A stretch of DNA of 16,654 nucleotides, taken from positions 1 to 16,654 of the forward strand of contig CAYXPI010000079.1 of assembly GCA_964467005.1 (NCBI GenBank). The letters are read 5' to 3'. Below the pieces are notes generated by a model. The model saw nothing but the letters and a program-made list of their open reading frames with translations. It had not been told where the DNA came from and searched no databases. Position numbers and translations under genes: made by a program. Positions 1 to 7,114 of this stretch are shown here, piece by piece (the stretch's first letter is position 1; the number at the start of each line of letters is the position of its first letter). This DNA comes from Thermohalobaculum sp964467005. GTDB lineage: Bacteria; Pseudomonadota; Alphaproteobacteria; Rhodobacterales; Rhodobacteraceae.

Positions 1-792
1 GAGCGCCATCTCCTCGGAGAACGCGTCGAACTCGATGAGCTTCTCCACCGTCAGCGGCTTCTTGGAGAACTTCCGGATCGAGAGGAGCGGGCCGTCGACC
101 GCGCAGGGCGGCACCAGCGCGTTCACACGCGAGCCGTCGGCCAAGCGCGCGTCCACCCAGGGCTGGCTCTCGTCGACCCGGCGGCCGACCGCGGACACGA
201 TCTTGTTGATGATCCGCATGAGATGCTGGTTGTCCTTGAACTGGACATCCGTCTTTTCAAGCTTGCCGCGGCGTTCGACATAGCACTGCTCGTGCGTGTT
301 CACGAGAATGTCGTTCACCGTGTCGTCGGCCAGGAGCGTCTCCAGCGGGCCGAGGCCGATGGTCTCGTGCACCAGATGCTCGATGAGCTCCTGGAACTCG
401 GCCTTGTTGAGCACGATGTCCGAATCCGCGAGATACTCCCGCGCGATCTCGCCGATCTCCACCTTGAGCTCCGATGTCGACACCTTCTCGAGCGCCGAGA
501 GGTTGAGCGTGTCGAGCAGCTTGCCGTGCAGCTCGACCCGGAGCGCAAGGAGGCGCCGGCGGCGCTTCAGCTCCTGTTCGTCGACCTCCGGCGCCTGGGC
601 CTGCGTCACATGCTGGAGGCGCGTGGCCGTCGGGGCCAGTTCCGAGCGGTCCGGCTCCTTCGCCACGGGCATCTCGACGCCCATGCGCTTGGCCTCTTGC
701 TCGGGCGTGCGCGGCCTCTCGGGACGACGCATGATGGAGGTGCGGGCGGCGTCCGCCTTCTCGTCCTTCTCGGTTCTGATCCGTCGAAACAT
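1..792 (-). CDS. cpaF: CpaF/TadA pilus assembly ATPase, N-terminal part (cut by window edge)
   Basis: This is the N-terminal 264 residues of the hexameric secretion ATPase that powers Tad/Flp pilus assembly at the inner membrane. The reading frame stays open to base 1, so the Walker A and B region lies outside the window. The first 75 or so residues are charged and probably disordered. The N-terminal domain follows, with GLGPLE (146-151), DILVN (161-165) and DARLADGSRVN (214-224), all typical of CpaF/TadA. The ATG at 792 is the first start after an in-frame TGA at 814-816, and GAGGGA lies upstream. It begins 33 bases after cpaE, in the same operon. Family assignment is firm; nothing can be said of the catalytic half. 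Confidence 0.93.
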   Translation of the reverse strand, partial: MFRRIRTEKDEKADAARTSIMRRPERPRTPEQEAKRMGVEMPVAKEPDRSELAPTATRLQHVTQAQAPEVDEQELKRRRRLLALRVELHGKLLDTLNLSALEKVSTSELKVEIGEIAREYLADSDIVLNKAEFQELIEHLVHETIGLGPLETLLADDTVNDILVNTHEQCYVERRGKLEKTDVQFKDNQHLMRIINKIVSAVGRRVDESQPWVDARLADGSRVNALVPPCAVDGPLLSIRKFSKKPLTVEKLIEFDAFSEEMAL

Positions 793-825
793 CGCTCGCC
801 CTCGTCCCTCAGCTCATGCCCCGGC

Positions 826-2079
826 TCAGCCGGCGCTCTCCACTTTCGAAGCGGTGTCCGTCGCGATTCGCTGGGCAATCCGCAGAACTTCCTTGCGCAC
901 GGGGTTGCTCTTGGCGATCTCCGCGAGCGGGATGCCCTGGTCGCAGGCATTGACCACCGCCTTGCCTCCGTCCGGGATCAAATGCCCGATGGTGATGCCG
1001 AGGCTCTCCGCCACACGCTTGACCCGCGCCTTGCCCGTGAGATCGGTCATGCCAGGTGACCGGTTCAGCACGAAGACAAGTTTCGAGAGATCCATGCTCT
1101 CGGATTTGAGCGTGCGCAAAAACCGGAACATGTTCTGCGCCGAGCGCATGTCGATCTCCATGATCGCGAAGAAATCGTCCGAGGCGCTGTAGACCGGCTC
1201 CGACCAGTTCATCAGTGCCTGCGGCATGTCGATGATCACATAGTCGAAGCTCTCGCGGGCGAGGTTGATGATCGCCTTCACATCCGTGGGCGTGACGATG
1301 TCGAGCGGCAGCGCGTCGCGCGGCGCGGTGAGAACCCAGAGCTTGTCCTGATAGGTCGAGAGTGCCTGGGAGAGGCCGGTGGCGTCGAAGCTCGAGGCCT
1401 CGGAGACAAGCTCATAGACCGCCTCCCGCCGCGGCACATCGAGAAAGGTCGCGACCGAGCCGTACTGAAAGTTGAAATCGAGGAGCGCCACTTTTCGGCC
1501 TTGTTTGCGCACGAGAAGCGCGAGCTCCCAGGCGATGTTGACCGCAACGGTGCTCGCGCCCACACCGCCCGCAACGCCGTAGACCGTGAGCACCTTGCCC
1601 CGGCGCTGGAGCGAGCCGCCCACGGGGCCGAGCGCCTGCGTGTTGCCCGAGGCGCGCACGAACCGGAGCCGCTCGATCGCCTCGGGCAGGGCACCCGCCG
1701 GCTCCGGGTAGGGCGCGAAATCCGCGACGCCTTCCTTCAGGAGCTGGTGCATGCTCCGCGATGAGATGTCCCCTACCAGGAGGAGCACCAAAAGCCCGGC
1801 ATCTCGGGCTTTTCTGATCAGCATCGCGATGCCGGCGATGGCCTGCGGCACGTCGACAGAGGCGGTGACGATCGCGATCGAGGTGTTGCTGCCCAGCTGG
1901 GCCAAGGCCTGATCGGCGGCGGCGTTCGAGACCTCGAGCCACTGGTCGACGCCAAATTCGTTGTCGAGCTCTTCGGCGAGAGCCTCGATGTCCGGAAATC
2001 CATCCGCGAACACCAGGGCCTCGGGGGCCGAGCTGTAGGACGAGTCCCGCCGGATCGATAACGCCATTCCCTTGGTCAA
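826..2079 (-). CDS. cpaE: CpaE/TadZ-like pilus localisation ATPase (MinD/ParA superfamily)
   Basis: CpaE/TadZ proteins place the Tad apparatus at the pole and belong to the MinD/ParA group. Residues 20-140 look like the degenerate receiver-type domain usual in this family. From about 162 comes the ATPase-like domain: a P-loop-like GVAGGVGAST (168-177), LLDFNFQYG (199-207) and a Walker B-like YVIIDMP (280-286). Both lysines of the deviant Walker A motif are alanine here, a pattern I recall in other CpaE proteins, so hydrolysis may be weak or absent. The frame can start at TTG 2079, which overlaps the upstream stop as TTGA, or at ATG 2067. Neither has ideal Shine-Dalgarno spacing, and I cannot decide between them. 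Length (417 or 413 residues) fits the family. Confidence 0.9.
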   Translation of the reverse strand: MTKGMALSIRRDSSYSSAPEALVFADGFPDIEALAEELDNEFGVDQWLEVSNAAADQALAQLGSNTSIAIVTASVDVPQAIAGIAMLIRKARDAGLLVLLLVGDISSRSMHQLLKEGVADFAPYPEPAGALPEAIERLRFVRASGNTQALGPVGGSLQRRGKVLTVYGVAGGVGASTVAVNIAWELALLVRKQGRKVALLDFNFQYGSVATFLDVPRREAVYELVSEASSFDATGLSQALSTYQDKLWVLTAPRDALPLDIVTPTDVKAIINLARESFDYVIIDMPQALMNWSEPVYSASDDFFAIMEIDMRSAQNMFRFLRTLKSESMDLSKLVFVLNRSPGMTDLTGKARVKRVAESLGITIGHLIPDGGKAVVNACDQGIPLAEIAKSNPVRKEVLRIAQRIATDTASKVESAG

Positions 2080-2831
2080 TCCCTTAGATTCGTCGAAGTC
2101 ATGTCCGCCGCGAACACACTGGCAGAGACTCGGCGCAATTCTGTGGCAGACGGGTCAGAGAACCCATCGATCCCGACAGTCGCGTCCCCCCCGGTCTCGC
2201 CGGTCGCATCGGCGGCGCTCCACAGGATGTCGAGCAGGCTGAGGATCTGGATCGGCGACGACCGTGCCTGGATGTCGACTTGGACGCGCGGTTGAAACGG
2301 ACCCCCTGCAAACCCGACTTCCTCATAGATATAGCTCACCGCCACGAGGTCACCTGTCAAGTTTGGATAGACGATCCGCATCTCCTCCAACAGGGCTTCG
2401 AAGCCCGGTTCGCGGCAGGCGGGGTCGAGCGCGCGCCCATCGCACACCCAGCCGCGGATCTCGGCGCCCGTTGCATCCGCCCCGATCACCGGCGGCACGG
2501 AGGTGAGTAGGCAGGGGCTCGTGCCGGTGAGGGCGCTGCCGCCGGTCGGCACGAAGCAGCTGTCGCCCAGTTGGCCGACCGCGGTGTTCACCCCGAAGAC
2601 CTGCGGCACGGCGCTGTGCACGGGATCCTCGCCCACCACGTAGCGTGCCCCCAGCTGCGCCGCCTTCTGCGCCGCGAGCACGAGATAAAAGGAGATCCCG
2701 ATCTCGAAAACTGTGAGGATGAGAATGAGGATCGGCAGAAAGATCACCACCATATCGGTTGTGATCGCGCCGCGCTCGTCTGCCAGAAAGCTCCGGCGCG
2801 CGCATGTATCCGGGTTCGACAGACCGCGCAC
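2076..2831 (-). CDS. TadE-like pseudopilin with single N-terminal membrane helix
   Basis: This 251-residue protein resembles TadE/TadG minor pilins of the Tad system. A short leader ends in DERG (18-21), followed by AITTD and a hydrophobic helix (about 25-54), the layout of a class III prepilin cut after Gly21. Position +5, usually Glu, is Asp26. The rest is a periplasmic domain with several cysteines (CFVP, PCLL, WVCDG, ACREP) that could form disulphides. I chose the GTG at 2831 because AGGAGG sits just upstream; longer in-frame starts to 2984 lack this and add arginine-rich sequence. Its TGA overlaps the TTG option for cpaE, suggesting translational coupling. It could instead be classed as TadG-like; the domain beyond the helix was not identified. 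Confidence 0.82.
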   Translation of the reverse strand: MRGLSNPDTCARRSFLADERGAITTDMVVIFLPILILILTVFEIGISFYLVLAAQKAAQLGARYVVGEDPVHSAVPQVFGVNTAVGQLGDSCFVPTGGSALTGTSPCLLTSVPPVIGADATGAEIRGWVCDGRALDPACREPGFEALLEEMRIVYPNLTGDLVAVSYIYEEVGFAGGPFQPRVQVDIQARSSPIQILSLLDILWSAADATGETGGDATVGIDGFSDPSATELRRVSASVFAADMTSTNLRD

Positions 2832-3001
2832 GGCCCCCTCCTGTGATGCTCTCTCGACTGGCGCGACCGGCCGGCGCGTGGCCAGCCGGGTCGCGACGCG
2901 CAGAGGCCGGCCGGTCCGGCCCCGCGAACGCCTTTCTGGCACGGTGCCGCAGGCCACAGCCGGCGGCTCGGTCACCCAAGGCACAGATCAAGCACACAAG
3001 G

Positions 3002-3024
3002 CGAGGGGCCTCAGGGACCCCTCG
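3002..3024 (-). terminator. Hairpin in the ompA-like/TadE-like gap, possible attenuator
   Basis: A perfect 7-bp stem (CGAGGGG with CCCCTCG) and 9-base loop starts 44 bases past the OmpA-like stop, inside the 237-base gap before the TadE-like gene. No T-run follows, so it is not a classical intrinsic terminator; partial termination or RNA protection is possible. A second hairpin (2905-2910 with 2916-2921) lies further on. I see no gene in this gap. Confidence 0.3.
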
Positions 3025-3068
3025 ATCATCGGTCGGGTGAACGCGCCGAAGTTCCCCGGCGCGGCGGA

Positions 3069-3704
3069 TCACTGGACCTCGGCTTCGAGATCCGAGGTCG
3101 TGCCCGCGCCCGCATCCCCGAGATAGGACTGGTACGCCGCCTGGGCCTTCCGCCCGTCGAGCCCGGTGCCCACGAAGTTCCGTTCGAAGCCCGCAACCCG
3201 CGTCACCGCACGGCGATTCCGCCGCTCCCGATCCGGTGTATCTACGACAAGTTGCGATTCACCAAACGATTCCACCGCGTCGAGCCGGCTCCGCGCCACG
3301 CCACGGCGCACGAGGTAATTCACCACCGCCCGCGCGCGCCGGAGGCCGAGGCGCTGGTTGAAGGCCTCTCCGCCCACAGCGTCGGTGTGGCCCTCCACGC
3401 GCATCCGCACATTGGTGTTTTCGCGAAGCCACCGGGCCTGACCGTCGAGCGCCCGGCGGGCCGTCGCGTCAAGATTCGCCCGATTGAAGGCGAAGGTGAC
3501 CGTGTCCACGGTCTCCGCGGCGAAGGCGCGGCCGAGATCGGTCAGAAAATCGTCCGGGGTCTTGTAGGCGACCTGGCGCGCAAAGGTGAGATCGACCGAC
3601 TGGCCGAACTCCCCCACCCGGTCTCCCCCGCCCGCGGGGCGGGTGCAGGCCGAAGCCAGGAGCGCGGTGCCGATGAGCGCGATCGCGGTGAGTTTCTTGT
3701 TCAT
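3069..3704 (-). CDS. OmpA-family peptidoglycan-binding lipoprotein of the Tad locus
   Basis: The protein has 211 residues. Residues 1-20 form a signal sequence ending LLASAC; Cys20 could be the lipidated residue, though the lipobox has Ala rather than Leu at -3. Residues 68-170 are an OmpA C-terminal domain, with VTFAFNRANLDA (69-80), GHTDAVGGEAFNQRLGLRRA (105-124) and ERRNRRAV (160-167); these contain the conserved Asp and Arg that contact diaminopimelate in the family. It probably anchors the outer-membrane part of the pilus machine to the cell wall. OmpA-like genes are common beside the secretin in Tad loci. The ATG at 3704 has GGAG upstream and lies 7 bases after cpaC; an in-frame ATG at 3725 would overlap cpaC and put residues before the signal peptide. 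Confidence 0.88.
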   Translation of the reverse strand: MNKKLTAIALIGTALLASACTRPAGGGDRVGEFGQSVDLTFARQVAYKTPDDFLTDLGRAFAAETVDTVTFAFNRANLDATARRALDGQARWLRENTNVRMRVEGHTDAVGGEAFNQRLGLRRARAVVNYLVRRGVARSRLDAVESFGESQLVVDTPDRERRNRRAVTRVAGFERNFVGTGLDGRKAQAAYQSYLGDAGAGTTSDLEAEVQ

Positions 3705-3711
3705 GGGTCCG

Positions 3712-5160
3712 TCACTCCACCACATAGCCGAAGTCGCCGTCGAAGCCCTGGGTCGTCAGAAGGTTGGAGCCCCCGCCCTCGACGATGTTGCCGAGAAGGA
3801 AGAGCTCGAACTCGGTCGGCACGCCGATCCGGTCGGTGGGCAGCGCGATTTCGTCCTCGCTATCGACCGGGGTCACGAGATTGGTCGTGACCATGATCAC
3901 GAGCTCCGATTCGTTGCGCTGGAAGTTGGCCGACCGGAAGAGGCCGCCAAGGACCGGGATGTCGCCGAGGAAGGGCACCTGGTCCACATTGTCCGCGAAG
4001 TCCTCCTCGAAGAGCCCGGCGATGGCGAAGCTCTGCCCGTCCCGGAGCTCGATCGTGGTGGTGGCGCGGCGCACGGTGAAGCCCGTGATGTCGATGCCGC
4101 CGGACACGGAGCTGAGCGAGGGATCGACCGCCGAGACCTCCGCCTCCACCGCAAGGTTGATGAGGCTGCCGTCGATCACCGTCGGCACGAAGACGACGCG
4201 AACGCCAACCTCCCGGAAGTCGACCGAGACATTGCCTTCGCCATCCACCGCCGGGATCGGCACCTCGCCGCCCGCGAGGAACTGCGCCCGGGTGCCCGAG
4301 AGCGCCACCAGCGTGGGCTCCGCCAGCATCTTCACGAAGCCCTTCGATTCGAGGGCGTCGATCTCGACATCGAGGATGAAATTGTCCGCCACCGCGAAGA
4401 TCGCGCCGAATGCGCCGAACGCGCCGCTGAACACCCGCTCGAGCCCCGCGATGTTGCCGACCGAGCCCGAAGGCGCGTCCGGCCCCGCCGGCGAGGAGAG
4501 CGGCTCGACGAGGTTGAGCGCCGTGCCGGTGACGTTGTCGGTGGCGAAGCGCCGGCCGCTGCCGAGCGCCGCGGTCGACACGCCGATGTCCTTGAGCGCG
4601 TTCCGTGCCATCTCGGCCACACGCACCTTGAGGGCCACCTGCTGCGTGCCGCCGATGTTCATCATGTTGGTCACCGCGTCGCCGGCATAGGCCCGGGCAA
4701 GGGTGAGCGCCTGGTCCTGCTGCGCGCTGCCGGAGACGGTGCCGGAGAGGATGATGCCGCCGCCGGCGATCCGCACCTCGATGTCCTCCTGCGGCAGCAG
4801 AACGCGCAGGCGCTGCTTGAGCTCGGAGATGTCCGGCTGAACCACGATGGTCACGTTGCTGATGAGCCGCCCACCCTCGCCCAGCATCGTGAGTGTGGTT
4901 TTGCCCTGCGTCCGCCCGAGGATGTAGATGGAGCGGTCCGACAAGGGCTGGACGTCCGCGATGTTGGGCTGGGCGATCGACAGTTCGGTGAAGGGCTGGG
5001 TGCTCTCCACCACGATGGCTCGGTTGGTCTGCACCACGATGTCGTCCGAGGCGAGGCCACGGGCCACCCTCAGAATGCTCTGAGCGGAGGCCGCCTCCGG
5101 GAGCGCGACGACCGCGGCCACAACGGCCAGGAGCGCCGCGCGCAGGATCCTGAATGCCAT
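3712..5160 (-). CDS. cpaC: CpaC/RcpA Tad pilus secretin
   Basis: This is the outer-membrane secretin through which the Flp pilus emerges. The 482-residue protein has a signal peptide with likely cleavage after ASA (residue 26). An N-terminal secretin domain (about 37-108) contains SIYILGRTQGKTTL, and a BON-like segment (about 112-160) follows. The secretin core (about 175-430) carries GGEVPIPA (297-304), FREVGVRVVFVPTV (315-328), ATTTIELRDGQSFAIAGLF (366-384) and VPFLGDIPVLGGLF (395-408), hallmark family sequences. Length is normal. The ATG at 5160 is preceded by GAGGGA; an extension to 5250 lacks a signal peptide at its start. Upstream lies a 133-base AT-richer gap with a possible promoter. 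Confidence 0.95.
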   Translation of the reverse strand: MAFRILRAALLAVVAAVVALPEAASAQSILRVARGLASDDIVVQTNRAIVVESTQPFTELSIAQPNIADVQPLSDRSIYILGRTQGKTTLTMLGEGGRLISNVTIVVQPDISELKQRLRVLLPQEDIEVRIAGGGIILSGTVSGSAQQDQALTLARAYAGDAVTNMMNIGGTQQVALKVRVAEMARNALKDIGVSTAALGSGRRFATDNVTGTALNLVEPLSSPAGPDAPSGSVGNIAGLERVFSGAFGAFGAIFAVADNFILDVEIDALESKGFVKMLAEPTLVALSGTRAQFLAGGEVPIPAVDGEGNVSVDFREVGVRVVFVPTVIDGSLINLAVEAEVSAVDPSLSSVSGGIDITGFTVRRATTTIELRDGQSFAIAGLFEEDFADNVDQVPFLGDIPVLGGLFRSANFQRNESELVIMVTTNLVTPVDSEDEIALPTDRIGVPTEFELFLLGNIVEGGGSNLLTTQGFDGDFGYVVE

Positions 5161-5225
5161 GAGTTCGGTCCCTCTTTTTCCGTTTTTAGCAGACGCACGT
5201 ACGGTCCTGCCCCTAACGGATGCAG

Positions 5226-5254
5226 AGTAAACACCAAAACACGCAAGCACTCAA
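5226..5254 (-). promoter_or_regulatory. Possible sigma-70-type promoter before cpaC
   Basis: Read on the minus strand, TTGAGT (5254-5249), a 17-base spacer and TTTACT (5231-5226) lie about 65 bases before the cpaC start. Each hexamer matches consensus at four of six positions. The surrounding 133-base gap is visibly richer in A and T than its neighbours. An internal promoter would let cpaC and later genes be expressed separately from the pilins. This is a weak prediction. Confidence 0.25.
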
Positions 5255-5293
5255 GCTGTTATGGGCGAAAGCTCCGATATCCTAGCAACCGGC

Positions 5294-6142
5294 TCAGTTG
5301 TCGATCTCGAACCGAAGACGCTCCGTCACCTCGCCCGCCTTGCGCACGGTGATCGACGTCCCCGCCCGCTCCTTTTTGGGCGCCGCCTCTTCCACGCCGA
5401 GGAGATCCCGCACGTCGATCGTCTCGGCCGGCTCCTCGGTCTCCGCCGTCTGATTCTCCAGCGCGCGGAGGGTGAGCGACAGCCGCCCCAGGTTCTGCGC
5501 GAGGCCGAGCTTTTGCGCCTCCTTCGGCGTCACCTGCACCGTGGCCGTGCGAGCCACCTTGGGCCGGTTCGCCTCCGTGTTGGTGTCGTGGTCCACCGCG
5601 ATCACCTCGACATTCTGGAGGATCACCCGGCTCTCGAGATTGTTGCGCCCGCCGGTGATGAGCAGAATGTCCACGCGGTCGCCCGGATTGATGAAGCCGC
5701 CGACGCCCGAGATCGCGTCGATCTGGATCGAGAAGGCGCGCATGCCCTCGGCGAGCTGCATGGCCATGCGCCCGCGCTCACCAAAGCCGGTGATGTTCGC
5801 CTCGAGGATCGGGAAGCCCGCCTCGATGGTGCGGATCACCGTGCGCTGGCGCCGCTTCGGGTCCACCTCCGCCTTGCCGAGAAGCACCTCGGCATCGGTG
5901 AACACGCCGGGGGGCAGCGAGCTCTCCGGCCACTGCGCCCAGGTGAGATGCTCGTTTCCGACGATCACGGTGCCATAGGGAAGTGTCTTCTTGGCGACGA
6001 TCACATTCACCATGTTCGGACCTTCCGGCGCCTGCGCGGCCATGCGGCGCTCGAACTCGTCGAAGTAGTTCGACGCGAAGTAGATGGCCCCGCCGGCGAG
6101 CACCACGCCGAACATGAGAACCAAAATCGCGATGATCTTCAT
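5294..6142 (-). CDS. cpaB: CpaB/RcpC Flp pilus assembly protein
   Basis: CpaB/RcpC is a periplasmic, inner-membrane-anchored protein that works with the Tad secretin. The 282-residue protein begins with a membrane anchor (about 3-24). A SAF-type domain follows (about 44-110), with VNVIVAKKTLPYGTVI (45-60) and the usual LPPGVF and VIRTIEAGFPI. The RcpC/CpaB core comes next, with GMRAFSIQIDAISGVGGFI (133-151) and INPGDRVDILL (151-161). Residues 160-228, with VILQNVEVIAVD and ATVQVTPKEAQKL, are also typical. The C-terminal tail is charged and low in complexity. ATG 6142 has AAGGGC at good spacing. It lies 124 bases after the second pilin gene and 133 bases before cpaC. Confidence 0.94.
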   Translation of the reverse strand: MKIIAILVLMFGVVLAGGAIYFASNYFDEFERRMAAQAPEGPNMVNVIVAKKTLPYGTVIVGNEHLTWAQWPESSLPPGVFTDAEVLLGKAEVDPKRRQRTVIRTIEAGFPILEANITGFGERGRMAMQLAEGMRAFSIQIDAISGVGGFINPGDRVDILLITGGRNNLESRVILQNVEVIAVDHDTNTEANRPKVARTATVQVTPKEAQKLGLAQNLGRLSLTLRALENQTAETEEPAETIDVRDLLGVEEAAPKKERAGTSITVRKAGEVTERLRFEIDN

Positions 6143-6181
6143 GGCTTTGCCCTTTCTGCCGCTTCCCTGGCCACTCCGCGC

Positions 6182-6265
6182 CCGGGACCCGTCCCACACC
6201 GGCGCCGGGCCGGCTCACCGTCGCACCCCGCCACGAGGGATCCCCCGCCGCGGCCCGGGTCCCGG
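6182..6265. repeat. Ten-base inverted repeat between second pilin gene and cpaB
   Basis: CCGGGACCCG (6182-6191) is the exact reverse complement of CGGGTCCCGG (6256-6265), with 64 bases between. The interval also holds the perfect palindrome CCGGCGCCGG (6199-6208). The outer arm lies right after the pilin stop codon. Pairing in the transcript could slow degradation from the 3' end of the pilin message, but extreme G+C makes chance repeats likely. Confidence 0.4.
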
Positions 6266-6266
6266 C

Positions 6267-6449
6267 TCACTCGCCCACCTGGACCCGATTGAAATCCGTC
6301 GCGTTCTCTTCGCCGATCGCGTTGACCCCGCCGGCGAACAGACTGTGGGTCACGAGCCCTGCGACAAGGATGAGAGCAGCGGTGACCGCCACCCACTCCA
6401 CACTGAGGGACCCACGCTCCTCCGTCACGAAGCCTCGGAGCCACCGCAT
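6267..6449 (-). CDS. Flp-type prepilin, second copy (60 aa)
   Basis: This is a small Flp/Fap-type pilin subunit. It has a basic-plus-acidic leader ending EERG (10-13), a predicted cut after Gly13, then SLSVEW with Glu18 at +5, and a single hydrophobic helix (about 17-38). A short polar tail follows. Canonical Flp pilins have Glu-Tyr after the cut; here it is Glu-Trp. The ATG at 6449 is chosen because AGGAGG lies 6 bases upstream; the TTG at 6455 in the same frame has no room for a ribosome site. It follows the first pilin after 219 bases containing a terminator. It may be a minor pilin or an alternative major subunit; the sequence does not say which. Confidence 0.82.
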   Translation of the reverse strand: MRWLRGFVTEERGSLSVEWVAVTAALILVAGLVTHSLFAGGVNAIGEENATDFNRVQVGE

Positions 6450-6589
6450 CGCCAACCTCCTCCTCTGGATCCGACCGTCTGAGGCCCAGGATGCCAGGAA
6501 AAAGGTAAGAATTGACGAACATCACTCCGCCGCCTCCACCAATCTGTCGAATACTGGACACAACTGCCGATTGCAACGAAAACCGCTTG

Positions 6590-6625
6590 GAAAAAATGGA
6601 ATGGGCCGGGGACAGCCCCAGCCCA
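6590..6625 (-). terminator. Intrinsic terminator after first Flp pilin gene
   Basis: On the minus strand a 10-bp stem (TGGGCTGGGG with CCCCGGCCCA, one T-G wobble) closes a four-base loop. It is followed by TTCCATTTTTT, the U-rich tail of a classical rho-independent terminator. It starts 43 bases after the first pilin stop. A smaller hairpin (6647-6652 with 6657-6662, loop GTGA) sits between the stop and the terminator. The pair would cap an abundant short pilin message and limit read-through to the assembly genes. Confidence 0.8.
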
Positions 6626-6668
6626 TCCAAACCCTGTGCCGATGCGTGGGCCGTGAGGCCCAGCTGCA

Positions 6669-6878
6669 TCAGGGGAAGGTCGGCACCGCGCCGATCGGGG
6701 TCGAGTTGACCGCACCCGAGAGCTCGGTGTTGATGTCGGCCACGACCTGCGACACGCCCTGACGGAAGATGGCGTAGACGACGGCGATGCCGAGAAGAAG
6801 GATGCCCGCGGTGAGCGCGACCCAGTCGATGGTGACGGCGCCGGCTTCGTCGCGGATGAACTGAGCGAAGATGGTCAT
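6669..6878 (-). CDS. Flp-type prepilin, first gene of the Tad locus (69 aa)
   Basis: This is the promoter-proximal gene of the locus and probably the major pilin. The leader ends DEAG (10-13), followed by AVTIDW and a hydrophobic helix (about 17-40), as in Flp prepilins processed after Gly13. Position +5 is Asp18 instead of Glu, and +6 is Trp19 instead of Tyr. The helix is followed by a polar tail ending in a proline-containing segment. The ATG at 6878 has a strong GGAGGG site; the open frame extends upstream to 7040 but without pilin features. Its own terminator lies downstream. It is divergent from the lytic transglycosylase across 236 bases that must hold the promoters for both. Confidence 0.85.
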   Translation of the reverse strand: MTIFAQFIRDEAGAVTIDWVALTAGILLLGIAVVYAIFRQGVSQVVADINTELSGAVNSTPIGAVPTFP

Positions 6879-7007
6879 AGAACCCTCCAGAAGGCTATGT
6901 TGCGTTACTGGTCTTGTCCCGACCCGGGCCCCCCCGGTGCGGGTTGGGCGAGGCGGCCTCCACACCAACCTCTCCTCGGCACAGAGAATACCACCGCGCC
7001 CACGGAC

Positions 7008-7023
7008 TGCGAAAGCACCGCCA
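7008..7023 (-). promoter_or_regulatory. Sigma-54-like -24/-12 element upstream of first pilin gene
   Basis: Read on the minus strand, TGGCGGTGCTTTCGCA has GG and GC spaced exactly as in sigma-54 promoters (consensus TGGCACG-N4-TTGCA). It matches TGGC, one T and the final GCA, but not ACG. It lies about 130 bases before the pilin ATG. A single match of this quality can be chance; I see no clear enhancer site. Confidence 0.22.
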
Positions 7024-7114
7024 GAGGCATCTCCGCGCATTAAGCCGAGATTTTTTGTTTCTCCCCAAGAAGATGGTAAAACGGGGGCACGGGCTGGGGA
7101 AATGTGGAGCGATC

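Noticed and set aside
2832..2984. N-terminal extension of the TadE-like protein to an ATG at 2984
   Set aside because: The extension is Arg/Pro-rich and would push the prepilin leader 51 residues inwards. The GTG at 2831 has an AGGAGG at good spacing.
3586..5352. A 588-codon open frame antisense to the secretin gene
   Set aside because: It is a composition artefact; the minus strand encodes an intact secretin with signal peptide.
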